Shown: positions 1-11,932 of the stretch, one piece after another | Numbering within the stretch: the first letter of the stretch is position 1 | How the letters are laid out: every line of letters begins with the position of its first letter | Assembly (NCBI GenBank): GCA_026545225.1 | Contig: CM048845.1 | Span: forward strand, 87,199,033-87,263,032 | Source: Cornus controversa | Lineage: Eukaryota > Streptophyta > Magnoliopsida > Cornales > Cornaceae | Reading direction: 5' to 3' | DNA length: 64,000 nucleotides | Program-made: the position numbers and the translations under genes | Notes under the pieces: generated by a model | Seen by the model: only the letters and a program-made list of their open reading frames with translations | The model's database searches: none | What the model was told of the DNA's origin: nothing

Positions 1-3000
1 CTCCTCACAAGATTCATACAATTCATAATATCATATGTGCACAAAGAGAATATTCATGAATTGAAAATTTTATGTTCCAAACTTTATGAGCTACCAAATG
101 TTCATAAAAGATAAGACTAAAAAAGTTTTTATGAATGTTATAAAATAAGAGCAAATAAATGAATAAACTCCCACTATCGAAGTACATCAAAAAAATCTAC
201 CAAACCCATGGTAATTATATGATTCTTGAATAACCCAATGGGTAAGGCTTTAGTTAGTGGGTCTATTACCATTGCCTTAGTCTCTATATAGTCAATCACT
301 ATCTGTTCTTCTCTCACTTCTCCCTTACAAGCAAGTACTTAATATCTATATACTTGAACAAAACCTCTTATTGTTCTTGGAATTAAAATACTGCAGAAAT
401 ATTGTCACAAAATATCTTTATGCTTTTATAATTGAGTCTAGTACACGAATACCTCTAATAAATTTTTTTAGCCAAATAACCTTAACAGTGACTTCATAAC
501 AGGTTACAAACTTAAATATGTAACCAGAATTTGATTTCATATACATATTACCCTTACCATGAATAAGTTCAGTATGAATAAGCCTAAAATTCTTGGGCCT
601 TTGCCAATAACGTAAAACTTTATTTGCAGCCCCAAGACTCAGAAACAAGATTAGCTTGAAGTCTAGGAAGTATTCTTAATAATTCATGACCTATTATCTC
701 TAACCAATATTCTTTAGAATATTGTGATCAATGCTAACAAAACGTCACAATAATAACAACAAACATAAATTCACTCCCACTAACATAGTGTTGTCAACCT
801 AACCCATCTTTAAAAAAAATTTGTTGTTTAGGTTGTGGAAACTCACTAGTTGTTGTTCATTTCTCTAATCAATGGAATATCATAATTCACAACCTCCATG
901 GGAATAGTAGTAGTAATAGGAACAATGCTAAACTCTTTCTCCAAATTAAACCTGTGAGAATCTGCACTCCCACAAAAAAAATAAAATCTTTTATGAATTT
1001 AGGACAATTAGTCTCAACAATCTTAGTGCCTGAACTGGGACAGTAGAATTTATAGTCTTTAGACATTTCTAGATACCCAATACTAATGGTTCTAGGATCT
1101 AACTTCTTTTCTTGAAAAAGTTTTGCTAACTGATTTACTAGGAAACCTATTCAAAATATAATTGGTCGTCTTAAGGGCTTAAGACATAAAAATTGAGGTA
1201 AAGAAAACATGCAAATCATACATAGGATACTATGCTTTAGGGTAGGGTTATGCATTTCTCCAACCTCATTTTGTTCAGACATCCCAAGAGTGGTATATTG
1301 AACAACTTTACACCCTGTTGAAAAAATTTAGCAAAAAGACCTGGATAGCGACCAGACTCGTGGTATTTACCATAATACTCCCCAACCCGATCGGACGTTG
1401 CAATTTTGATTTTGCTATCTAATTGATTTTCAACCTCAACCTCAAACACCAAAAATATGAGTCTGAGGAAAATTTTGTGGTGGTAATTGACCACGCCTTC
1501 TACATTGGAATGGAAGAAATTAAAAAAGCAAGTGAACTAGGAAATGATTACAGACTCATTCCCTTTATATATAGACATCCTCCTTCCTAATAGAGGACTA
1601 GGATGCATTTCAATAAATGACTAGAATATTCCTTCAAAATATTCGGATAATTACAACTTTAATTTACATAACGATACACTTTTAGAATATTTTCTAATCA
1701 ACATACTTAGTACAAAATTTCTAAAATCTTTCATTATTCCACAACACTTCACAATTCTCTATACAAATGTAAAAAACTCTAAAAATTTAACTTTTCACAA
1801 ATGTCAAGTATACACTCCAATAGAATATCGTAGATATTTGCAACCTTCCTACGCATATTAGGAGTGCACAAATGCATAACATTAAACTTGAATGAGAGAG
1901 GGGTGAGAGAAATAAAAAAGATGACATCAATAACACTGGATTTTTCTGATAGTAGAAAAATATAACAATAACTTGAGAAGTCATCAATCAAAATTACAAA
2001 AAAAAAAAAAAATGATGTCCACCAAAAGTTGTTACTAGGAAACAGACCACATATATCCGAATGAATGATTTCTGAAAGTTGTTGATTATGATTATAACTT
2101 TTTTTTCTAGAATTAGTTAACTTTCATTTTATGTCGTAAAGGCAAATACCAAAATCTCCAAAATCCAGTGGAGAGAGGATATCTTCTTTTATCAAGCGTT
2201 CAATTCTTTCCTAAAAAATATGACCTAATCATTTATGTCAAATCATAAATGAATTTTCATTAAGATGCACACGTTTATCTCCAAAATTATTATTCACATT
2301 TAAAGCTATTGAACACATTTTAATTTATATAATCCATCAGACAAAAATCATTGCCAATTGTACAAGAATGATAAAACAAACTAAAACCACTTTTATTAAA
2401 TTAGAAAGAATATCCAAACAACAAGTTTAGACACTAAAATTAAATTCCTTCTCATAAAGGTACATAGACTGCATCTATCAAATCTAAAGAAAAATTAGAC
2501 TTTAACTCAACCCTAATAAGGACTCGACTGCAACTTTCATGCTATTTCCTAAACCCTACCAAGAATGAGTGACATGAATAGAAGGTCTAGTGTCAATCCA
2601 CCAAGAATTAGAAGGCCAGCTAGACTCAAAACAAACTAAGACTAGAGGTTTACCATTTTGCTTTTCAAGGCAGCTTTATATTTATAATACTCCTTTTTCA
2701 TATGACACTTCTTTTTGCAAAAGAAAGACATAACCTCATTCTTATTTGGTTTGAAACCTTGGAGTGCATTGGGTGGCACAATGTTTTTGGTAGGGTTATT
2801 ATGATTATGACGTCTTTTACCATGCCCATACTCCACAAGAACAATCTCTAGGTCTTACTTTGATATATAAGAATTGGTTCACAATATCGCACTAATGGAT
2901 TCCTCCACAAATAGGTTTAGACATAGACAACTTCATATATGATGTTCTCATATTTTGCTCACCCAAGAACAATATCTAGGTCTTACTTCTATTTCTTAAA

Positions 3001-5045
3001 TTGGTTCCAGTCAATGACTCAATGGAAGAAAAGTGAGTATTAACAGAAGTATTCATAACTGCGGAAGTAAATAAAATATCCAATTTAAACAATAAAAGCC
3101 GAGCCCCAAAACTCCAAATGCATTATTATAAATCTCCTTTGGGTCGAAATATAATGTGCTATAATTTAACACTTTACCACAAAACTAATATATAATAATG
3201 CAAAATTTATAAAAACTTCAACACCTTTGGGTAAGAAAAAGTCTTCACAAATTTTACATTGTATATATTATAATGTGCCATTTTTGAATTGAACCGTATA
3301 AAAATCTCCTTTGGGTGGATTTTTAATTATTATAATCCAAAAATGCAATTTTGATCCTTTAACGTTTGAACTAAGAAATTCTACAGATTTCATAAATGAA
3401 CCACTTTGGTAGCACACTCAATTAATCTGGCAAAAGTTTCTTAGAACGGGATCAAATCCTCAATCAATTGATAATCACAGTCATATGCAAAATAATGACA
3501 GTTTCTGTAATATTTTGACATGCTTCCATAACTTGGTTAATTATGCATCGATGTTGTAGTGTCAAAATATTTAATAGAAAATATATATCATGACAAATTA
3601 TATTAAACAACTGATCAATATTAAAAACAATGCAGTTGTGTCTTGCTTAATGTCATAATCTTGATGTCACACCCTACTAACCTACTTGGAGGGTTTTAAG
3701 GATTTGTAGTAATATGTAAATTAGGTTGTAAAAATCTAAGATATTTGTAGAAGGGTGTTCTAGAGAATATTAGACAGAGAGGATGTAGCATATATTAAGG
3801 TTAGGAACTAAGTTATAGGTAGTGTGAGCACTAGTTTGCTTAAATACAAACATACTTACGCATAATATATGTCAAAAATAACCATTTGGTCTAATCTAAT
3901 CTTTTTAAATAATTTTGAAGATAAAGAGAAAAAATCTCATTATAATCGATTCATTCCTTCTGGTAAAACCCAACTGGAATAACTAATCCTGCCTCCATAG
4001 CTTATAACTATTTATTTGATTGTGGACTAGAGATCCCTTCATTGAAACTAACTCGATTACAACATCCCAATATTAAAACAATGAATTCTCTCGACAATCA
4101 GAGGTGTTGCTAATATTAAAATAATGAATCACCGTCTCTCAACAATCAAAGGTGACATTAGTTTTGTGTCATTTACCAAAACAATTGTAAAAAGTTCGAC
4201 ATAGTTTTGGGTCATTTACCCAACAATCGTAAATTGCTATTTCTATAAAAACGATATCAAATTTTAAGGTATGAATCAAAACTTTTTAGAGTTAGATCTA
4301 TTCATAACACAGTAGTATAACTCAAAAATAAAATGACAACAGAAAAGAAACCATAAAGAAAAATAATCTTTATATACGCATATTGTACCCATTTCATATT
4401 ACAACAATTGAGAAATAGCAAGCAATCGAATAGAAAAATCGAACTACTATTTTCATATATAAGCAATCAGTATATATAACATATATGGGTCATAAGATGT
4501 GTATGACCAAGCTCTGATACCACATGTAAGATTAAATCGGAATTCATACACATGCTTATAACACACGATAGATTAAACATACCTGCAGAAGCCATTAATA
4601 AACTCAGAAGCATCTTGAAGAAATCCAACCTTTTATTGCTCTGGTCTTCCACTCTCTCCACTTATGCTCACGTCTCCAAATGGGGCAAGACTAACCGTAT
4701 GGAGCGTATATATGAGAGTTGGGACCAAGCTATATATATGAAGATATCTGATCAAATCCCTCCCATCAAGGGAACGATCAGATTATAATTACTTTACGTT
4801 ACTTTTACAATATTATGGTAACTAATGTTACCATTATCTTCTCCTTTATAGGTAACTATATATATATATATACTTATCCATATCTCTAAACGCATGATAA
4901 CATGTGACTAAGGTACACCGTAATCCAATAAATATTTATAATCACATCTGTATAGGGTATCCGGTAATTCTCTATTTGGTCTCAATCATCAATCCGAATT
5001 TTAATTTTATGAAATAATAATTAATGGAAGCCCAAAATTCTTACA
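1..5045 (-). mobile_element. Decayed Ty1/copia LTR retrotransposon (runs off the left edge)
   Basis: The element reads leftward. From right to left it has a 5' LTR (4525-5045), a 12-base primer-binding site complementary to initiator tRNA-Met (GCTCTGATACCA on +, 4511-4522), a gag zinc-knuckle remnant (about 2640-2840, Cys-Cys-His spacing followed by KK), integrase remnants (about 1240-1990, with a DDFSSYCY-like stretch and an SDRVGEYYGKY-like stretch), and the end of RNase H (about 190-300, PLTKALPIG-like). A polypurine tract (AGTGGGAG on -) follows near 160. The 3' LTR is not identified and probably lies off-window. The element is clearly broken in many places and looks old. It sits at the intron end of the duplicated dioxygenase fragment at 5049. 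Confidence 0.85.
4525..5045 (-). repeat. 5' LTR of the left-edge Ty1/copia element
   Basis: The sequence begins TGTAAGATT and ends TTCTTACA, so both ends carry the TGTAAG/CTTACA inverted terminus. It lies two bases from the tRNA-Met primer-binding site. The 5 bases after it (ATTAC, 5046-5050) are the likely target duplicate; the partner copy is off-window. The right boundary is inferred from the terminal inverted repeat and from where homology with the intact dioxygenase locus begins. Confidence 0.65.
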
Positions 5046-5341
5046 ATTACCACATTATGAATTTATAAATACAAACTGAACAATGCACTTCTCTTAAAAT
5101 AGTTACGCAACAATGAACTTTCTCTGTATAGTTTTCTCTCTGTAATATGTATGTATTTTCTTTTTTGAAGACCAAAATGCCTTGAACTGCAAAAAATTTC
5201 TTTTGCATTAAAGTGGTATTCGCAAATGTCTGTGAAAGAAAAGCCGCGATTGGAATGTGTGTGTGTGTATATATATATATGTAAGCAAAAACTATACTAT
5301 TTTACTGAGAAAAAAAAAAAACCAACAACAACAAACTATAC

Positions 5342-6077
5342 CAGAAAAAATCATTTCCAGATGGCCACATGAGATTAGTGAAATTCTGAGCTCCTTGTAG
5401 AGTTGTTGAATTTTCGATGCCCATGCTTTCATGCTTTCATAGAGAGGCATTGCAGGCCTTTGTGTCCCATATATGTAATACCCCGCTCCAACACGTGGTA
5501 TGATATTGTCCGCTTTGGACCTCTCACACCCGTTCATAAGAGTTACTACAATCCACCCCCCTACGAGTCTTGACGCCCTCGTCGGCACACTTCTGGTATG
5601 ATATTGTCCACTTTGGGCCTAAGCCCACACGATTTTGCTCGAGTTTTACTCCCAAAAGGCCTCATACCATTTGAAGACAACATACTACATATAAACACAT
5701 CCCTTTTTTCCACACCCAGGCGATGTGGAATTGAGCACCTTGTACCCTATAAGTGTGGTAGCTCAGTCCAGTGTCTATCTATGCACCCGCCCACTCACAC
5801 CCGTCCATAAGGGTTACTACATTATAGCCACGAGTAAGTGGATCACAAGTGTTCAATATTTTGGTTTCTGTAGGGAGATCAAATAACTCTTTGATGCGCG
5901 AAAAATTGCATTGTGAAGCTCCAAAGAAACTGTTTCATACACTGCTATGAAACAACCGTACTCTTCAAGAGCTCGCACCGTTTCATTTCATGTTGATATC
6001 CAAGAATTTGTACCAGGCTTCAGGTTTTCCTCAGAGAAGTCTATAACAGGAAGCTTAGGCTGTGTATGGGAACCCAT
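5342..6077 (-). pseudogene. Dead exon 1 copy of the AOP-like 2-oxoglutarate dioxygenase
   Basis: This matches exon 1 of the intact gene at 23093-24821, with the start codon at 6075-6077 and the splice donor after 5342. It is non-functional: a TRIM retroelement (5474-5821) splits the exon, one base is missing relative to the intact copy near 5890 (CTCTTTGATG against CTCTTTTGATG), and there is a 9-base duplication (CATGCTTTC) near 5428. Exons 2 and 3 are absent from the window. A Ty1/copia element occupies intron 1, so the rest may lie beyond the left edge or may be lost. Confidence 0.88.
5474..5821 (-). mobile_element. TRIM (terminal-repeat retrotransposon in miniature), rearranged copy
   Basis: It begins TGTAATACCCCGC and ends GGTTACTACA, the termini of the TRIM copies at 12760 and 46125 but in reverse orientation. 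It contains LTR-like, internal and LTR-like parts and is shorter than the 570-bp copy, so it is broken. Flanking bases ATATA (5469-5473) and TTATA (5822-5826) are a near-perfect 5-bp target duplication. The uninterrupted sequence is seen in the intact gene near 24568. Confidence 0.85.
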
Positions 6078-6207
6078 TACTTTTAGGTTTTAAATCCTCG
6101 CCTAGGAATTTTGTTTGAAGGCTCCTAAAAATTGACCGACAATGTGGGATGCAATATTATTCCTCGTGCATGTCTCTTATGTATTGGATTCTACTGGCAA
6201 TGCAAAT

Positions 6208-6246
<39 letters not shown>

Positions 6247-6249
<3 letters not shown>

Positions 6250-6545
6250 ATTTAGTCAGTATCTAATAAATATTTATATTAGAAGTAGTTATTAAGTTAC
6301 ATCAAATTATATCACATATCGATGTATATATATAAATAAGTAATATTTTAGGATTTAGTCGCTATCTAATAAATATTTATATTAGTGTATAGTAGTTATT
6401 AAGTTACATCAAATTAGATCACATATCGATGTATATATATATATATATATATAAGTAATATTTTAGGATTTAGTCGATATCTAATAAATATTTATATTAG
6501 TAGTAGTTATTAAGTTGCATCAAATTAGATCACACATAGATATAG
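6247..6545. repeat. Three tandem ~105-115 bp promoter repeats
   Basis: Units start at 6247, 6350 and 6465 with AGGATTTAGTC and share TCTAATAAATATTTATATTAG, each followed by a variable (TA)n run. The intact dioxygenase promoter has only two units (25019 and 25132). An (AT)n microsatellite at about 6210-6247 precedes them. Confidence 0.85.
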
Positions 6546-6679
6546 ATAAATAGAAAATTTGACGAAAAAGAAAACTATATAGAGAGAGTTCTTGGGTGTA
6601 ATATTTTAGGATTCTCTCTTTGACACCAACTATTCCTACTCTTTCCCTCTCAAACCTTCTTTGGTCTTCCTCCTTCAAA

Positions 6680-7176
6680 TTGAGCAGATATTGGATCAAT
6701 CGGGTATATCATGTCATTTGTATATCAAGCTAATTAAAATGTATCATTCAAATTAGTTGAAAGTAGTTGTTATATGTAAGTAAAACTCATTCATTGAACA
6801 TTTCATTGAATGATGCATTTTAATTAACTTGATATGCAAATGACATGATATACCGTTCAAAACTTTCAGAATAATACAAAGTCAAGAAATGCCACAAGGC
6901 AACACAAGCAGAGAGTCTCAGATAGATACATAAAGCATTTTGTCTTCTTCTGGCTTTGCCTTTTTGTAGTTGTTGAAACTCGTTCAAGGAAATTGCTAGG
7001 TAATGGCGTGAGATATCTATGACTGGTCCGTTTTGCGTAATTGCAATCTATATCTACATCTGACGAAAAGTGCATTTGCGTGCTTTTTCGTCTTTAAAGC
7101 TTGAGATAGAGGGACCCTTTGGGTCATTGTAGGCGAGTGAACGGGAAGAGAGAGAGAGAGAGATAGTAGGTGAGAG
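6680..7176 (+). promoter_or_regulatory. Upstream region of the VAS1-type aminotransferase
   Basis: This is about 500 bp between the end of the duplicated block and the start codon. It includes a short inverted pair (ATGTCATTTG..CAAATGACAT around 6710-6850), and a GA microsatellite (about 7148-7162) just before the ATG that probably lies in the 5' UTR. I could not place a convincing TATA box. Confidence 0.4.
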
Positions 7177-10100
7177 ATGGGTTCGTCTGGAATGCTAGCT
7201 AAGAGGGCTTTACTGACTGATACACCCGTCATGGTTCAGGTATAATCACGGTTATCCCAAAACCCAAATTGGGTTTTATTGTTCTTTCTTAGTTGTGTAC
7301 TCTTGATTAATCTCTATATGTTAGTTGTGTTTGTACTTTGTACACTTGATTATACATATATATATATATGTGTGTGTGTGTTTATTTATATATGCATATT
7401 TAAGTAGTTCCAGTGAATAGTGTGATGGGGTTTTGATTGTAAATGGGTTTTGTGTTTGCAGATACAGGAACTGATCCGAGGTGCTAAAGACGCTATGTCT
7501 CTTGCTCAGGTTTGTTTAGTTTCTTGAATGTTTTTTTTAAAGTAGTTATTTAATAAATGTTATTGCCTTATTGGCCTTGTGGCAATGGAGTTTGAGAAAA
7601 TTTGAGAAATGTGAGCAGTTTCCTTCTATGCCCTGTTCTTAAATCTATGACTAAGATTTTCTATCCACAGGTTTGTGGCAAATACATTATTCCCCCAATT
7701 TGACTTGTCTAAATTGCTGAAATTATAGTGACACTGGACGTCTTGAGATGTTAAATATTCAGGTTATGAGGACAAATTCCCATATGTTGAAATATTCATG
7801 CAAATGACTTGATGCCTCTAGTAACTAATAAGCATCTGATCAAATTTCTGATTGAATTTTTCCATGCATAACTGAAATTTTGCATTATGGCCATTCTTCT
7901 TCCATATGAAACTAATGGACATGGATCCTCTTTAATAGTTTTTCTCTCCAAGCATCTCCAATCCTATATTCCTATATCTAACTGTTAGAAAAATGTCACA
8001 TCACCATTTTTGTTTGGATTAAGTTGTGTATAAAACCATAACATAGTGGGTAACCAAGTGATTACATGGCTCGTTTTTTAGTGGGTAGTTACACAAGTGA
8101 TTACATGGCACATTTTTGACTGTTGGATGTGAATTGGAGATGCTTGGAGAAAAAAGAGTATTGGAAAGGATCCAAATCTGAAACTTACAAGCAGTGGACT
8201 GGTTTTAATATCTTAATACATTTCCGTCATGACTGAGCCGAACAGGGTCATTGTTTAAGCAATGGTGCTTATGTAAGGTGTCCGGAGTGGGAGGGAAATG
8301 AACCTTGTTTGTGGGCTTGATAGCTCAATGTGAACTGGTCTTTCCCCATTGACAAAGTCTGTCCCATGCCAATTTCCATATGGGGGTTTCACCGGTACAA
8401 AGCACAAACCTTTTACTTGGTTGCCGTTTAAAATGACAGTTGCATTAGTAGTTTATGATTGTGTGAATGATGGGTTAAAAAGATCTGTTTTAGGAGTAGT
8501 TATTTCTAGTATTGTGTAAGGAGATGATTCCAGATGAATTCGAGTATCTTTTCTTTTCCTTTTTTTTACTTTCTTTTTATCTGGTGGATAATTATATCTT
8601 TAAAGAAACCTGTTTTAAGGCCTAATATCAATTATCCCATAAGACCTCAATTTAGATAAAAGTAAAATAATTTTTGAGTTCCTTGATTTTCTTCTTTCCT
8701 TTTTTGGTGTGGTGTCATAGGGTATCCACATCCTATAGGTGGGATTGATAACTTCCCCACTTCCTTCATTACATGAGATCCTGACCACCCACAGGTTCTT
8801 GTTTAATGCTCTGATAACAGTTCACTGGACTTGTACAATTAACAGTCCACTGACACGAGTTTCATCTCGTGTTCAATTTTTATTGGGATCAATGTCATTC
8901 TGATTTGCCACATTGTTTTACGTGGGCATTTTTGTGTATTAATCTTTGAGGAAGACCTTGCTCACCTGATGGTTAAATTTAATGTTTAAGGTGGGGGTGA
9001 ACTAGTAGCTTAAACTGGATGTTACAGCACGACCATCACGTGGTTCTATGAAATTCTGAAACTGGAAGCTCAGTCTTGCATCTGCCTCTCTTGTTTAACT
9101 AACATGGGACTTCTTTAAAGACCAAATAATATTATTAACATATTATGGTTAATGTGGACTTCATATTGAATGGACCATCCCGCTAATACGACAATATTAA
9201 ATCAGTATCTGGTAGTTCAGTTACTACTTCAGAATTATAATGCGACCAGTGCTATTATTGATTTGGTAACTTGATTTTGATTTAGTTTTTCCCCTTTTGT
9301 TGCATTTGGCATGTAATGTTACTTGGAAATATCTGTCTTGACTATGTTGGCGGCATCTCATTCTTTTATTATACTATCATTTAGGGGGGTAGTGTATTGG
9401 AAACCACCCAAAGAGGCACTGGAAAGGGTAAAAGAACTTGTTTGGGAGCCTTCAATTAGTCGATATGGTCCTGATGAAGGTCTTCTTGAGCTCAGGGAGG
9501 CATTAGTTGAAAAGGTATAATCAATTAATTCTAATATTTCCAGTTGAAGACTTGTATAGTTTAGAGATTTTGATAAGGCTAAACAAGCAAGATTTGTGGT
9601 TTTATTGTCTAGCTAAAACCATGGTTATTATTATGCTTCTTTGTAACAATCTCTTAAAGACTTCACAAGTCCAAATTGGTTTCCTTCTATATGTCTGTTG
9701 GGGCCTGCATGTACAATTTGAATTTGGTTTTTGACTATATGACTGAGCCTGCATGTATAATTTGAATTTGGTTTTTGACCATATGACCGGGCAAGTTAAA
9801 ATTTCTCTTCTACTCACTTCTCATTAATTACTTACTTTTTCTTTGCTTTACAGTTGCATCAAGAAAATAAGTTATGCAAATCTTCAGTGATGGTAACTGC
9901 TGGTGCGAATCAGGTGACAAGGCCTGCTTTATTTATTGTTGGTCTTTTTCCTCCATTTTTTTTCTTTGTGAGGTAATAAAAAAATATTAGTGTGGTTCTG
10001 TGGAAGTTACCAAGTCAATCAGAAGGGTCTGAGATTTTGTTTAAACATTGGTTCGAATAACAATGGGGAATACTAAGGAACAAAAAAGGTGCACAAGAAG

Positions 10101-11900
10101 CTGTGTGATGCCTCATTCCTTGTATGTGCTATTAGAGCGTCTCTTGGTTCCTTGTAGTTAATATTGTCAGTTGCACTTTGTCTTCCCTAGATTAGGTGTT
10201 TCTCATGTTTATATTTTTCGAATATCTCATCTAGTCAATTTTGCACTGCGGCGATTACCTCCCTTAACAGTGATGTTGCTAGGATGCAAATTGGGTGTTA
10301 CTAGGCATAATTTCCTTCAGAACAAAGAATCAGTGTACCTAATTCCCCAGTTCTCTCTGTTTCCCCTTGTGTGTTCGTAATTCTCATCTTAATTGGTCAT
10401 ATCAAATCTTTTTAGATGTTTAGGGGCCTTGCTTAGTCAATTGGTAAAATCTTTTGTCTATCAAGCGTGATAATGCAAGTTCGAATCCTGAGAGCAGCCA
10501 TTTTGTGCAATTAATGCCAAAGGTTATGTCTGTATCTAGTGCCACCCTCCTAGCACACTCAATAAAATGGGGACCACACTGGGTTGTGATTTTTTTTTTA
10601 CTCTTTTTATCGGATAAGCTATTTTGAAGAACTCCTACATATTTTGGGAGATTGGAATACAGAAGGTATAGAATGACAGCTATAAAGATGAATAACAAAT
10701 GGGCATGCGCCATACATGTGTGATATTCTTCCCCTACATATTATTATGTTGCATTCGACACACTCTGCTACTTTCTGGATATCAAAACTTGAGTTTCATA
10801 TATGTCAAGTGAGATTGCCAACTTGCCTTCACTGTAAAGTCTTGTCAGTTTATAACTGTTTATTGTTTTATCATAAAGAATGAAATTGAGTTTCATGCTT
10901 GTTCTAGCTGTGCCTATATGTGTCAAATTTTCATCTTTTCTTTAAATTTTTTAAGGCAGTTTCTTTCATTAAATTAAAGGCATTTGTGAATATTGTTCTT
11001 ACGTTGTGTGATGCGGAGGATTCTGTGATTATGTTTGCACCATACTACTTCAATTCCTACATGTCATTCCAGATGACTGGCATAACTAACATTCTAGTGG
11101 GTCCTTGTAATCCGAAGACGCTTAACCCTGATGCAGGTTAGAAGCTTCGTGAACTCTTCCTGGTGTAAAAAGATGTGTCCTGGAAAAAAGGCACCTATTT
11201 TTTTCTTCTTATTCTGTTTTTTCAAGATTTTTGAGATTTAAGTCAACTTTTCTGATTTTTTGAGTTGCGCCGAGTATGTACGGTTTTGGTCCAGTGGCTT
11301 AGAATGGATGGTGACTCGTAAAAGTACTTGTGGAAGCTTCTCTCCATTTACTTCTGTATTGTGGATTTAGAATATGAACTATTAAGAACCATTTTCTTCA
11401 GCTTGAAATTTAAAACTTTTGGAATTTTGGCAGATAATTGAGTTGCTGTTTTTCCATTGGTGTATCGTACTTGTATTTATTTTTTCTTTTGATAAAATCA
11501 TCTTTTCTTCATATTTTTAATGGTTCTGGTTCCAGTTTTTGTGAAAATGTCATTACTGTCTAGTTGGTTTACTTTATTTTCTGAACCCATTCAATTGTCA
11601 TGTCATAAATGTTTTGCTATGTAAGTGTATCTATGATGCAGTCCATAAGATATTGTTGTAAGAGAAACATTGGAGATTTTATAATTGTTCCGCTTGAATA
11701 AGGCATGGGAAGAATCAAATAAAACAGTAGATGTTCTTCCCTGATTGTATATATATGTTGAACATTTATCAATATTTTCTTGATTTTCAGATTGGTTAGA
11801 AAGGACTTTACTGGAAACTAAACCAACCCCGAAACTTGTTTCTGTTGTTAATCCTGGCAATCCATCTGGAACTTACATTCCTGAGCCTCTTCTTAAGGTT

Positions 11901-11932
<32 letters not shown>

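Larger units (their letters stand above)
5049..6679 (-). repeat. Segmental duplicate of the dioxygenase exon 1/promoter region
   Basis: The segment is nearly identical, in the same orientation, to 24146-25337. It covers the 5' part of intron 1, exon 1, the start codon, the upstream (AT)n tract and the tandem-repeat promoter. Homology begins at ACCACATTATG next to the copia LTR and ends after a shared CTTC..CTTCAAA segment. The copies differ by scattered substitutions, small indels, one TRIM insertion and the number of promoter repeats. Confidence 0.9.

Noticed and set aside
10423-10500. tRNA gene
   Set aside because: A- and B-box motifs exist but no matched acceptor stem or anticodon arm; a SINE head is the better explanation.
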